Of a DNA stretch of 64,000 bases, positions 22,308 to 33,639 are shown piece after piece. Position 1 is the first letter of the stretch, and each line of letters begins with the position of its first letter. The stretch is from Lasiosphaeria ovina (lineage: Eukaryota > Ascomycota > Sordariomycetes > Sordariales > Lasiosphaeriaceae). The notes beneath the pieces are model-generated. The model did no database searches. It was not told the origin of the DNA and saw nothing but the letters and a program-made list of their open reading frames with translations. A program made the translations under genes and the position numbers. The stretch spans positions 2,294,001-2,358,000 of the forward strand of contig JAULSN010000009.1 of NCBI GenBank assembly GCA_033439765.1. The letters are read 5' to 3'.

Positions 22308-23276
22308 ATGCCTCTACAAGGTCAGAAATCCCACTCACGAGCCAGTCAAGCGCTTCGCAGACTGCTTACCACCGTCATAGGTCCTTCGAATGCAGTGATT
22401 GGGGGACGTGTTTCCAAGGCCATCCCAAAGACGCCGGAGAAACCAAATCCGGCGCAGAAACAGTTCGGCTCGCGATCCTCGGAACCCAAATATGGCTGGT
22501 GTCCACAGTGCAAGTTTGGCTACAAGGTCAAATGGAGAGCCAACCCCGAGAAAGGCGGCAAGTTTGCTGGCCAATTCCGATTTGAATGCAGCAAGCCCCA
22601 GTGCAATTTCATCCAACTCTTGAACGAAGACCCAATGCTCACGGCTCCCCCGACGCCTTCCAAGCACCCGGAGTGCCCTCAATGTGGTCTGGGCCGCCTG
22701 TTGAGGAAGCGTAAGGACGTGTTCAACTACAAGGACCAGTACCTGGAGTGCACGCGAAGGAACGCTCCTGAAAGACCTTGCGACTATCGTCAAGCGATTC
22801 AAACGCCTGGCAAAGAGAAGGAGGCGAAAGCGAAGGCGAAACCAAAACTTGACAAGGAGAAGGAAACAGACATGGAGACGATGCCGACACCCATAGGACT
22901 AGAGATCATACGGCCTGATCCCGCTGTCACCTCCAGCAGTCAGCTTCAGGCGGACGCCGTGTCATGGGAAGCTGCTGTCCTGGCCCAGGACCCCGAGGGG
23001 CTTATCGACCTCACGGATGACGACCCGTCACCCACAGTTGTTAAAAGAACTGCTCGATCCGCCATTAAGTCGGGCCCGAAGCCGGCCACCAGCATTGATC
23101 TTACCGGTCATGATTCCGAGGAGGAGGTTGAGATCAAGGATAAGGGAAGTAATAATGCAACCAATATAGGTTGGAGGATCGCTCTAGGAAACACAGTCGA
23201 CTTTGATGATCTTGACGCGGACGAAGAGCGCCAGTTGGTTGAGATCACCGACGCTATCTCTGCTGCCTTTCAATGA
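22308..23276 (+). CDS. Tandem zinc-finger protein (GRF-like plus topoisomerase-type) with SUMO-interaction-like motifs
   Basis: Single exon, 322 aa, not matched to a named protein. Two four-cysteine modules are visible. The first has C65, C68, C94 and C99 with the spacing and flanks of a GRF-type finger (CPQC, then NPEKGG…FRFECSKPQCNF). The second has C123, C126, C148 and C158 and resembles the C-terminal zinc fingers of type IA topoisomerases (CPQCGLGRLLRKRK… YLECTR…CDYR). Downstream are a Lys/Glu-rich linker and two I-D-L-T motifs followed by acidic residues (about 232-239 LIDLTDDD and 262-273 SIDLTGHDSEEE), classic SUMO-interaction motif shape. By inference it is a nuclear, nucleic-acid-binding protein recruited to SUMOylated partners. 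Function is not known. Confidence 0.78.
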   Translation: MPLQGQKSHSRASQALRRLLTTVIGPSNAVIGGRVSKAIPKTPEKPNPAQKQFGSRSSEPKYGWCPQCKFGYKVKWRANPEKGGKFAGQFRFECSKPQCNFIQLLNEDPMLTAPPTPSKHPECPQCGLGRLLRKRKDVFNYKDQYLECTRRNAPERPCDYRQAIQTPGKEKEAKAKAKPKLDKEKETDMETMPTPIGLEIIRPDPAVTSSSQLQADAVSWEAAVLAQDPEGLIDLTDDDPSPTVVKRTARSAIKSGPKPATSIDLTGHDSEEEVEIKDKGSNNATNIGWRIALGNTVDFDDLDADEERQLVEITDAISAAFQ

Positions 23277-24175
23277 AAGCTAGCTTTCAAGTTACAGTGC
23301 CAGAGGGGAGGGCTGCGTGTGTGCCACTACTTAGAAGGAAACCGAACCCCGGGAGATAGAGGTACACTGCTGGGAATTGGTGAGGGATGGGGGGTCGGAG
23401 CGGTGGGGCACTGGCTGGCTGTTTTAATGGTTCCAGAATCGAAGACCGCAAACGCGGTGCAATGGCCATTCAAGCAATCCACTTACAAGGCTGAGGTGTT
23501 TAGTGAGTGTCGGTGACGTGCAGAATTGTGCGCGTCAAGTGCACTCTTGGCTGGTGAGGAGTTCTCCGTCGCCTTCCTTCCGCCGTCATGGCTTGACATG
23601 CTTATTTTGACGCAAACTGAAATGCTTACATGGAAGACAAATGGGGTTTGAAGGTGATTTACTGACTCCCAGTATAGGTGTTTGGCTGGGAAGAAAGTGG
23701 AACAATGGACGAGGCCTTCAAAAGGTGAAGGGCGGAAACCTTGGCCCAAGACAACGCTCCCCCCCAAAAATGCGACCCCTGCACCGGCTAGCTGATCCGA
23801 AAGAAAGTGCAGACCAACGCTAAACCAGAGGGCTGGGATTGGATGCACGATTGCTAACAAGAACCAAGTGTGGGGCAGCTGTGGGGAAACAGTAAGACGC
23901 GACTCTCAACTTCCTCGACTTTCGACTTCCGCGGCTTGCAACAAAATTTCCACCAACTTTCTCTCCTTTTAATAAGCCCTTCGATCCTGGAAAATAACTG
24001 GCTCCTCCTGCTGCACACATACTCTCATTTTATCTTGTATTCTTGTCTCCTCCTTCTTTTTTGGAGCTTTGTACAAGAACCGGGACAGCTACCCCACAGT
24101 CGCGTCCAGCCGAAACACGGGACGCGTTCCACAGCGACCGCGCCCGCCCCTCCGCTTCTCACGGCACCCGTGGTC
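23277..24175. other. Spacer between the zinc-finger gene and the LRR gene
   Basis: About 0.9 kb with no supportable gene. The segment before 24176 stays open in frame with the next gene but reads like UTR (Leu/Phe/Ser-rich translation of pyrimidine-rich DNA). Confidence 0.5.
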
Positions 24176-25966
24176 ATGGCTGACGAGCCAAATTTGCCGC
24201 AGCTGCCACGCTTAGCTAGCAATCCGGCGGCATTGATCTTGGGTTATGGACGCAAGCGTGCTAGAGGCGGGAATGCTACCTACGCCCCTCCGCATGTTTT
24301 GAGCTCGAGCGACCCTGCCGTCTTCTCAAGTGATGACGACGCGGGATTGGACAACTATGTTGACGGTCGGCGTAAGAAGCGATACGTGGGAACATGGTAT
24401 GACCAACATCCGGTATCGTCGACGTCGTCCGACTCGGCCCTGAGCGTCGAATGGGCGGCTCCCCCCCTCCCTGCCCACAAGCGAGAGTTTAGAAGACAGC
24501 TCGACAGCGGTGTTTGGCTGGAACAAGACGCGGGTAAACTCTCTACGGCTGGCGGGTCTATTAATGACGACGACCTGGTTAGTGATGCCAAGTCCGGCGA
24601 CTCAACCGATTCGGCATATTCGGCAGACTCGGGCGACCTTGAAGACTTCTGGTTTGAAGGCGATGCAGAGATTCTCAGAGCATTTGCAAAGAATGTGTTG
24701 CCTCCGGCAAACCGCACAAAGCTCTCCGTCGAAGAGCAGGCGGCCAAAGAGATCATCGATGAATGTGTCGAATCCGGCAATACTATCGTCCAACTCAGGT
24801 ATGAAACGACCTTTTTTTATAATGTTTGAGCCTTGTTTTCTAATATTTTCTGCTCTAGCGATTTGGGCTTGCACGTCATCTCCAATGAGGTTCTCGAGCG
24901 AATCTCGGCGATTACCCCCATTCCCAATGTGGATGTGGGTGTCGAGTTTGAATACCACGAGCCCTCCATCGAGGTGTACATGGCAAACAATTCTATCCGG
25001 GAGTTTCCCGGCGCCATCCTAGGCGTCGAGTTCTTGACAGTGCTGAGCCTCCGTGGAAACAAGCTCAGGGAACTCCCCTCGTCTATTGCGTCTCTAAAGA
25101 ACTTGAAGGAACTCAACATTGGCCAGAACCTTTTGAGATATCTACCGGGCGAGCTACTGGATATTCTAGGTGTTAAAATGGCATTCGAGAAGTTTACGGT
25201 CTATCCCAATCCATTTTATATGCCCAAGGACTGGCGCAGCCAAGCATACACGACGTTAGGCCCGATTGAGGCCTTGGAGGGAAGCGAAGAGAATCGCGCT
25301 CGCCAGGAGTATGAATCTGGGACCTTTGGGCGGAATGTCATGGGAACGGATTGCTGCCGGACTCCGGTTCAGGTGAATGATGGAGTACGACGACCCATCT
25401 CCGAGTTTCGGCTCCCCGCGTTACATGGTCCCCACGACCCCCCCGACCAGGACCTTGCCAAGCACGAGTCCGGAGTGTATCTCGAGCGGGAAAGCTTTTG
25501 GGAATTGGCTTTGCCGACGAAAATCTCGTACCAACCACGGCTTCCCGAAGACGGACAAGGACCGCCGAGACCAAAGGGCGCGCCGTCTCTGATGGAACTT
25601 GCTCTCCGAGCCGCTGTCCACAGCGATCGCGTGGACGATCTGGTTTTGATGGTGAACCGTGGCGACCTTGTTGCGGACCACCTTACCAGGTCGTTCAACC
25701 GAGCCGTTGAAGTTGCGAAGATGGGTGGCCAGAAGTGCTGCGTCTGCGGCCGGGAGACACTAACACCCGCGACTGAGTGGATCGAGTTTCGGATGGGCGG
25801 GAGAGGAGACGATATGCTGCCATTTATGCGTCGCGGATGTTCGTTGGCATGCCTCCCTTACAAGGCAGCATCGCCTCCCCCCACCTTTTTCGACCAGCGT
25901 CTTGCGATTCAAAGCGCCATGGACGACACACATGGTATCGAATATCCCCGAGAATTTGTATGGTAA
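24176..25966 (+). CDS. Leucine-rich-repeat protein with C-terminal Cys motif
   Basis: Coding exons 24176-24798 and 24859-25966, 576 aa; the phase-2 intron joins …TIVQL to SDLGLHVISNEVLERI. The start is the ATG of MADEPNLPQL, since upstream in-frame codons are pyrimidine-tract sequence. The N-terminal third is acidic and Ser-rich with a KKR basic patch. Residues about 245-315 contain short LRR-type units (IEVYMANNSIREFP, LTVLSLRGNKLRELP, LKELNIGQNLLRYLP). A conserved-looking C-terminus holds CCVCG (501-505) and GCSLAC (534-539), spaced as a possible zinc site. This architecture recurs in fungal LRR proteins of unknown role, probably a scaffold. No membrane span or signal peptide is visible. 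Confidence 0.85.
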
Positions 25967-28216
25967 GGCTTTGGGGTTTTCGTGTTTGTGTTTGAGGAGA
26001 AGGGGGATTGGAGTGTCGTGCGGCGTGTTGGAAACGGGTGTTTAGGTTTCACGATTTGATACCCCCGGAAGAGTCATGTTTTGAAGGTTTGAGCGGGAAA
26101 GGGTCGCGTGTGGAGTACTGATGCGTCATGTCTGAGTACTGGAGAATGATTTGGTAACGAAGCGTCGTGTACATATAGCGTTGGCGGGGTGTGGGCTGGA
26201 GGGTTGTGTACATTTGAGCTGTGAGATGGATTTGAGCGTGGGGGGGGGAGGGTTGTTTACTCGTTGTTTGACGGTCTGTCCTGCCGGTCAACATTGAGGG
26301 AGAAGACGGCGTTTCTGTCTCCGTGTGTAGAGTCATGTATGGATATAGATAGGTGCGGGCGGGATAGTCACATGTCTGGACATTTGTTTGTCTCTAAGGG
26401 CATCTTCTGTATTGCACAGCAGAGGCATACTTAATACAACACACTGTCATCGAGGCAACAATACTAGACGATATAAGACGGCTTCGTACTCTTCTTCATT
26501 GCAAGTACTAGACTATATTTTTGAGCATTTCTGTTGTGGTTTTGATATCCCCCGAATACGAAACTGCGGTGCTCTCACGATTGATGGACTTTGAAGACAC
26601 GGCGTGCCTCGGCGAAAATAAGCAACGGTAGGGCCAAGACAAAGTGGTAGTCGTTTCCCCTGCACCGAGAGCCCTGCAGTGCAGTATAAACGATCGATTC
26701 AAGTCACGGATCCGAGCTGGGGCCAACTGGCAAGATTATATCTTGAAGGTCGTCGACTACAAAGCTGGAGGCATCCTGTGAGGGCTTTAAAAGGGACAGA
26801 TGGGGTACTTGGGAGCCGCCCAGACTGGAATGTTCTTTTTACCACGCCTGGCAAAGTAGTAAAGTTGCTGTCTATATTAGACCGACGGTAGTTAGGTGGG
26901 TGTGGAGATAGAGACAGCTTTTCTTGGTTCCACTTGTCCAAGTACACTTATCCCGAGCATCATCCAGAGACCGTTGTTTGTCTAGCTATGTACCCGGGCA
27001 GTGGAAAGCAAGCTATCAACGTCCAAGATGGGTCCCCGATGGCTGTGTATCCGTTTCATTGGCAAAATATTATGTTTTGTTTTAGCATCGGCTAGTAGCA
27101 GGTCGGCGACCTGTTTTGTTTTCTTCACCAAAAGACACGTGAAGAAAGAGAACCTGGCCCAGATCTAGTCCTAATCACTCGACTATCGAACCACCACACG
27201 AGTGCGGCTCCTACAGTCTACACGTGCAATTGCAAGGGGCTCGTAGTACCCCGAGCCTTCCGCAGCTAGCTGGGCGATCGAAGACGAGTTTTCTCTCTTC
27301 GAGAAGGAAAGTCCGGTGCCATTCTCTCCCCTCTCCCCCCCCTAGCCTAGGAACAACCTAGCGGTGGTGCTCTTGCGAAGATCCGCAATGGAACGAGAAC
27401 CAGAACAACCATCGACACGCCAGGCTGAATGGGGCAAGAGACGAAAGATCAGCGATGCCAAGAGAACCCGGAACTATTGACCTAGAAGCTACATACAGCC
27501 GCTGGCAAAAGCTGTATGTCTCAGAAGCAGCGCTGAAAGCAGGCAAGGCTGGCTGCTGGCTTGCAGCAGCTCTCTCTCTAGTCTAGGCCAGGCAAGTGTT
27601 GCAAAGAACGGTGTGTCCTGTCTGGAGGTGGCTGGCGCGTGGGCCAGGAAAGCTCAAAGATGACCCCCGTCTATCTCCTCTTCCAGTAGTACTCCGTACC
27701 AGTCCATACGTACCAGCACCGGGGAACGGAGTGCCCGCAGAGACACGATTAAACTCCCAGCCGTTATTATTCCTATGAAGCCGTCAATTGCAGGACATGC
27801 GGATATCTGGTCAAAGCACCCGCGTCGGATCCGCCCCAGGTCGGCAAGTTGCTCCGGGCTTGGCTGTCACTTGTGGCGTGGTGGCCGATGGCGGGAACCG
27901 GGCAGCAGAAGACGTTCCTTCTTTTCTGCTTTCTGAAGGCATTTTTCTTTCCTTTTTTCTGTTTTTGCCCTGGCTTGGCTCCCTGTCACGTCACCCACCC
28001 CCAGACCGCCAGCGAGAGGGCGGGGTTCAGAGAGCAAGGGCAGACCAGACCCCCGACCCCCCACAAACATGCACCCTGACCTGCATAAGTGCTTAATTGT
28101 GACAAGGAGGGGCGGGGGGGAAAAGGACACAGGACAGGACAGGACCATAGGGAGAAGACGTGATGTGATGGGATGGCGCGCGTCGCCGCCCGCCGCGTCG
28201 TTTCGATTGCGCCCCC

Positions 28217-28230
28217 GGGGGGGGGGGGGG
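28217..28230. repeat. G14 homopolymer
   Basis: A run of 14 G directly follows CCCCC, in non-coding spacer. It is prone to slippage and to sequencing error. Confidence 0.85.
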
Positions 28231-28767
28231 ATCAATCGCAATGGTCTGATCTAAAGAGAAGAGGGGAGCACATGAAGAAGAAAGGAAAGAAACAAAAGAA
28301 GAAGAGACGGGACGGGACGAGATGGGGCGAGATGGAAAGAAAAAAAGGGAGATAAAAAAGAAATCTCCGGCCGAGATAGCTTGGTAATTGGTAATACTAT
28401 CACCGCCACCACCACTGGCAGCATCAAAAAAATGACGCCGGAAACCTCGACCCTGCGCTGAACTGAAATGAGACACAGAGCCATGACGCTCTCGGCGTCA
28501 AGCAGACCGAGCTGCCGTAGATTCATTCTCCTGTTGGAAATGAAGCTCCATTCCCGAAATGCACAGACCTCGTCTCTCTCCATTCAAGCATGCCAACCAA
28601 GCAAGGAGGCAAGCAGCAAGCAAACATTTCTTACAAGCCCATTCCCAGCCCCTGGTTATGAAACCGAGAGGATGGTGATGGTGATGACGATGGCGACGAC
28701 GATGATAACGAGACGAGACGAAGGAGTTTTTGCTCTGCCTTCCCTTTGCTCGCTTCCGGGATCGCGG

Positions 28768-28795
28768 GCTGGCTTGGCTTGGCTTGGCTTGGCTT
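28768..28795. repeat. (GGCTT)n microsatellite
   Basis: About five and a half pentamer units, in non-coding spacer. Confidence 0.9.
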
Positions 28796-28891
28796 AGAAA
28801 AAGAGGGAGAGGGTTTTCGACAGCCTCTCTCTGTGGCCCTGTGGCCCTGTCATCCATCCATTCATGCCATGCATTCATCCATCATTCTCTC

Positions 28892-28892
<1 letters not shown>

Positions 28893-28934
<42 letters not shown>

Positions 28935-28941
28935 CCTGGTT
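28893..28941. repeat. (TCTGGT)n hexamer repeat
   Basis: About eight hexamer units, the last ones diverged (a C in place of T). It would read as a dipeptide repeat if translated but has no coding context. Confidence 0.92.
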
Positions 28942-29122
28942 CGGAGCCTTGCGATGCATTGCCGCTGCTGCCCCTCGTCTGCAGCAGCGAGCTCGGCTCT
29001 TCCGACGATATTACTTGGTACAGTACCTAGCTACCGGCAAGTTATGTACGTAGGTATCCTCTCAGAGAAACCTTTTTAGCTGGCCGGCAGCGGATGCGGG
29101 CCTGCGGGCCTGAGTTTACTTT

Positions 29123-29140
29123 TGTCTGTCTGTCTGTCTG
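29123..29140. repeat. (TGTC)n microsatellite
   Basis: Four to five tetramer units, in non-coding spacer. Confidence 0.85.
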
Positions 29141-29507
29141 TATGAGAAAGACTGAGAGTGAGAGAGTGAGAGTGTGTGACAATCCGAAATCTATGCACGC
29201 GTAGGCGCTCAGGCCTCGCCCACCCCTGAACCGAACCGAATAATTAACAAGGGAAGGGCGGGGGCGTGCCCACGAAGGTAAGGTAAGAAGGTATTCATAC
29301 CTTCCTTTTACTACGGAGTATTCGTGCATACATGTACACTACAATAGGAAACATCAACCACAGGACAGGCCGTGCCCAGATCACTCTCTCTCCTTGATAT
29401 CGTACCACCGGCCGAGCGAGCGACAAAGCCTGCACTACTATTGCGTTTCCTCGTCTCGTCGGTAAGGTAGTGTGTATGGAGCGTAGCTCAAGGCCATGCG
29501 GCGCCCA

Positions 29508-29541
29508 GACCTCGACCTCGACCTCGACCCCGACCTTGACC
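29508..29541. repeat. (GACCTC)n degenerate hexamer repeat
   Basis: Five to six hexamer units decaying into GACCCC and GACCTT variants, then CCAGGA-type units to about 29558. Confidence 0.85.
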
Positions 29542-30461
29542 CAGGACCAGGGCCAGGACGACTAAGGGACGGCGCTATTTTGCTCTCGGGACGACGTCCG
29601 TGTGTCCCACGAGTTCCACATGAGCATGCATGCCTCGGTCGTAATAGTGGCCTCCTTACAACATGGAATGGCACGCTCTGGGTGACATGTAAAACACCGA
29701 ATTTAGTCATTCAGTCACCATGTGTCGCTGGATGGAGGATGGAGGCCCAAGCAAGTCGTCCATAGTGTTTTACATTTCGTGCTCACTTCAACTTGTATCT
29801 GCCTGGCCCGGACCTGTTGAACGGCAAGGTGGGATTGGACTTGCGCCCATGCCGCAATATCGAGCCAGTTATCAGCTGCTGCAGGTCATAGTCAGACAGG
29901 CGCCCAGAGCTCTTTCGGGACGGCAGCCACCAATATTTCCCCCAGAATGACGGGCATGACGAGAGCAGGTCGAGACCGGCAGAGATAGCCCATTAGATGA
30001 AGGAAGAGCTTTCAATGATTATGCTACAGTGGTATCTGAGATTGTGAAGACAGGCCTATGCATCGACAAACTCCCGCTAATGAAATGGCATCCCAAACAA
30101 AAAAAAAAAAAGAAACATCCTAACGCCATGCGAGCTGCAAAAAGAATGACAGTGTACCTTTTCCGATCCCGGACCTCCCAACGCCCGCTACTACCTACAC
30201 AGAAAAAGGGCGAGGGGGGGTCAATGCAGGATGACTCTAGAGCTAAGCCCAGAACATCGATGCAAAAGTGTGTTTGAATAAACAAATTCGAAGGCTTCAT
30301 AATTGGTGTTGCGAGCTTGATCCGCAAATGAAAAGTACTCGTACACGTACGGCAACGCGGGCTGATTGGATGAGCATGCGTACCTCGATAGCGACAAATG
30401 TGCGAGGGCAATGGCGTTTGTTCGACATCGTAGAGCATTGAACCCGGCAGGCGGTGCGAGC

Positions 30462-33400
30462 TCACGATCGCCGCATGCGGTTCCATATTCTTTTCATGAC
30501 CCCCTTGTCGGTTGCATTCATTGCCCAGTGATCCATCCCTGCGGGTGCCTTTTCCAGGCTCTCCTTGGGAATCCCATCGCCGTAAACACCGTTATTTTCC
30601 AAGCCTTGCGCCGTTCCGGTCATCGACCTCCCATTGCCGGGGTGGCCCGTCTTTTGCTGCCACCCGTAGATTTGATCGTCGTTGGCGCGTAGATCCGGCC
30701 TCGTCAGTGTCATGCGTAGCGTCATCTCGCGAGACGAGGCGGGCGCCTGGGCATAACCGCCCACTTCGGGAGCGCGATTACTAGAGTCTTTGAGAAACGC
30801 CGGATCGGCCGAGACCATGCGCAGGTGCCGAAGACCGGTGGGCTTGTTCTCGAGCGTATGTGGTGTAGTTGGCGAATCCGGATCGGCCACCGACAGCTGA
30901 TCACTATGCAGCGACAGCTTGTCGTCATCCTCGTCGTCATCATCGTCTGCCAAGAATGAGCGCATGTTTGGAGAGCTCTCCGTCCATTTATGCCTCTCCT
31001 GCCGCTGCTGAGAGGCTCCGCCGTCATTAGGCACGGGTGCGCCCGAGAACATGTCTGTTGACGGGAACCCAAACTCGATGGCCTCGTCGAATTTCTGGGG
31101 TGATGCTAGATAAACCCGCAGCTTCAAGCGGGCCTCGGGATCTTGATAGTGGGCCGCAGCCGGATCAAATGCTGTGATGGACTCCTGCGGTGAATGCTTG
31201 GGTGTGATCAACGACAATGCCCGAGACTTGCGCTTGGTTTGCCCAAACGGGTTGGACGCGCTGCCCGACGGGCTATGTGTTGGGGAGGTGGGCGATGTCG
31301 TGTCCTTAGTCCCCGGCCTGCTCATCGAAACCGAGTTTCGGCTGAACGGAATCTTTGATATAGACAGGTGCCGACGGAAAGACGGCCGCGGCTTCTCTGT
31401 CGGCGAGGGCATGCCTTCTCTCAGGTTTGCGTGATAGTCGTCGAGGAAGAGACGCAAATCCAAGTCCTCCTCTTCCTCCAGCCATCGAAAGCTCTCGTAA
31501 AACGACTGGGGGACATCTCTGCTATTGGGCTGAGCGGGGCGACTCTTCATGGCGGCAACGTGAGAATCCATGCTATTCGGCCGAGGCGAAGGGGGCGTGC
31601 TGTAAGTATCGACGCTCGGGGCCAGGTGCCTACTAGCCCGTCGGTTGAGTTTGTAGATGGCCTCGTCCGCGGCGTCCAGAATCACGCTGGCACGCAGGCG
31701 TCGTGCGAGGACGACCTGCTTGTCGCGGCTGTACTCCTTTTGCCGTGCACCAGGCAGACCAACATAAGAAGGCGACAGGTCAGAAACCGAGAAGTCACTT
31801 TCGGGAGGGGATTGCCGGTGAATATGCTCAGACACGCTGCGGTCCCGGCGAGACTTCCGGCGCCTGAAGCGTGATATGTCGTCGTAGTGCTGGGAAATGC
31901 CGTCGACCAGGCCGGACTCTTGGGCAAAGCGCAGCCGTTCAAGTGTCGAGAAGTACTATAGAAGGGTGACGGTTTAGTGAGTGGCACGAGAATGAGGAGC
32001 CGGCGTCTTGATAAGGAATCGAGCATTTTAATAAGTCGCCGAGCTAGCCCCAGCCCAAACCCCGTCGAGAACAATTAATTCGCTGCTCACCGGGCTAAGT
32101 GGGTGAATTGCTATGCAGGAACGCAAGCACGAGGCAGTAGCCAGCCAGGGAGGGAAAGGGGTCGATAAGCAACCGCAACCTGGACTAGTCAGGAGCGGGG
32201 ACCTGCATGCTTGAGGGCCAAAACGCATGCGGTGAGGGTGGAAATGTGCTGGCGCACTGCACGCCTTGGGTCTAAGACCTGTTCGCTCTTGGCTCGAAAC
32301 GAAAAATGCACGCAGCAGCCAGAGCAGTCACAGGCCCGCAGGTCACAACGACGACTACGGAGTATTGATGCACCAGACCGCCACTCGGCCACGAAACGGG
32401 GAAACGAGGAATTCGAGGGGAGGGGCAGGGAGATAGATCAACATGCTTGGGTTTTTTTGCGTGGCAGGCCGGAAGATGAACATTGCGATTGGACTTCCAG
32501 CACGCATGTCTCAGAAGCCATCCGGTTGGCTTGTCAACAGCTCGTTCGTGGCAGGTCCCCCCTCGCAGAGGACGAAAACGGGGCCCGAAGTATTGGCAAC
32601 TAGCCCATCGCCAGCTGCATGGCGAAAACTTCTGGAGCGTGTTGGAAGCGCTCACTGGCAGACAAAAGTACCCGGATCGGCAAGCCCAGTCTCGGCCGAG
32701 CCAGCAGGCCCGTGAATGCTCTACATAGAAGCCTTGCGTGGCTTCAACGCCCAGGCAGAGGAAATGCCGATGATTGGCAATTTGGACTTTAGCTACCACC
32801 AGCACCCTTGGAGTGCAAAAAAAACGGGCCCGTCCTGTTTCTCTCAATGGTGGACATTGGACAGAGAGGCGCGTGAAGGGTGCGTGGAACCCATCAGCAG
32901 TGTAGGTAGGTGACATTGTGAAAGAGAGAATTAACCCAGGGAGCGCGCTCCAATTGGGTGCATGCAGTACTGTGAAGTGTGCGAATTCATGTGCAGCAGG
33001 CTGGCACTCGCAGCAGAGAGCCAATGGCGGCAACGATGGGAGGGTGTGTGGGAACTTGTGCGCTGTCCCTTTGTGGTGTAGGATTAATTCTGGGGCAGTC
33101 CAAGTGCGGCCAAGGCCAGGGCAACGCGTTTGTTTCGCCCTCGTGCTCTCGCTCTTGGCTCTTTGGGGGCGACACTGAAATAAATAACATGTTTTCTTAC
33201 ACACCTTTCGTTGGATTGCCAATGGCAGAGCCTCAAACTCTTGTCGCGTCATCTGCGGCACCGCTCCAGTCTGGGACTGTCGTTTTTGGGTGCTGCTCGA
33301 CCTCGAAAGCACTGGCCGCTTAACGCCCGGGCTGCTGCCGCTGCCCGGCTGGCTTTCCGGCGAACTGTGGTCCGAGCCATTGGGCTCCTGCAGATACCCA

Positions 33401-33639
33401 TTGTGGCGGTCGTGGAAGTCGTGGTGTTGGTGTTGCTGGTGACGTCTTGCCCAGCGTGTAAACAGGGGATTCGCCGATCGCGAGCTTCTTCGGCTTCGGG
33501 ACGAATGCGGACGCCGTTGCGCCGAGCCCGCCGTGGTCACGCCGTCGTCGTCGACCGCAGAGGATGTATTCGAGAGGTAGCCGGTCGGGCTGGGAGCGAA
33601 GACACCGTACGCAGGAGCCTCGAACGTTGGTCCGGGCAT
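30462..33639 (-). CDS. Low-complexity Ser/Pro-rich fungal protein with a 1.25-kb intron
   Basis: Coding exons on the minus strand are 33639-33205 and 31955-30462, 642 aa if translation starts at MPGPTFEAP. The long frame stays open another ~770 nt upstream to 34407, so the start is uncertain. Exon 1 is Ser/Arg/His-rich and ends in TRQEFEALPLAIQRK. Exon 2 opens with YFSTLERLRFAQESG, and the join gives a plausible continuous helical segment. The remainder has SRFRRRKSRRD, a conserved-looking SFRWLEEEEDLDLRLFLDDYHANLREG segment, acidic DDDDEDDDK, and a C-terminus rich in Met/Arg (DKGVMKRIWNRMRRS). I recognise no enzymatic domain. The intron (33204-31956, GTGTGT…TATAG) is about ten times the local norm. 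Possibly a regulatory or cytoskeletal scaffold; function unknown. Confidence 0.72.

Larger units (their letters stand above)
25967..30461. other. Gene-poor spacer, 4.5 kb
   Basis: No supportable gene on either strand. Frames are short, overlapping and compositionally biased. The segment holds a concentration of simple repeats (28.2-29.6 kb) and G/C homopolymers, annotated separately. It separates the housekeeping block on the left from the low-complexity gene on the minus strand. Confidence 0.6.
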
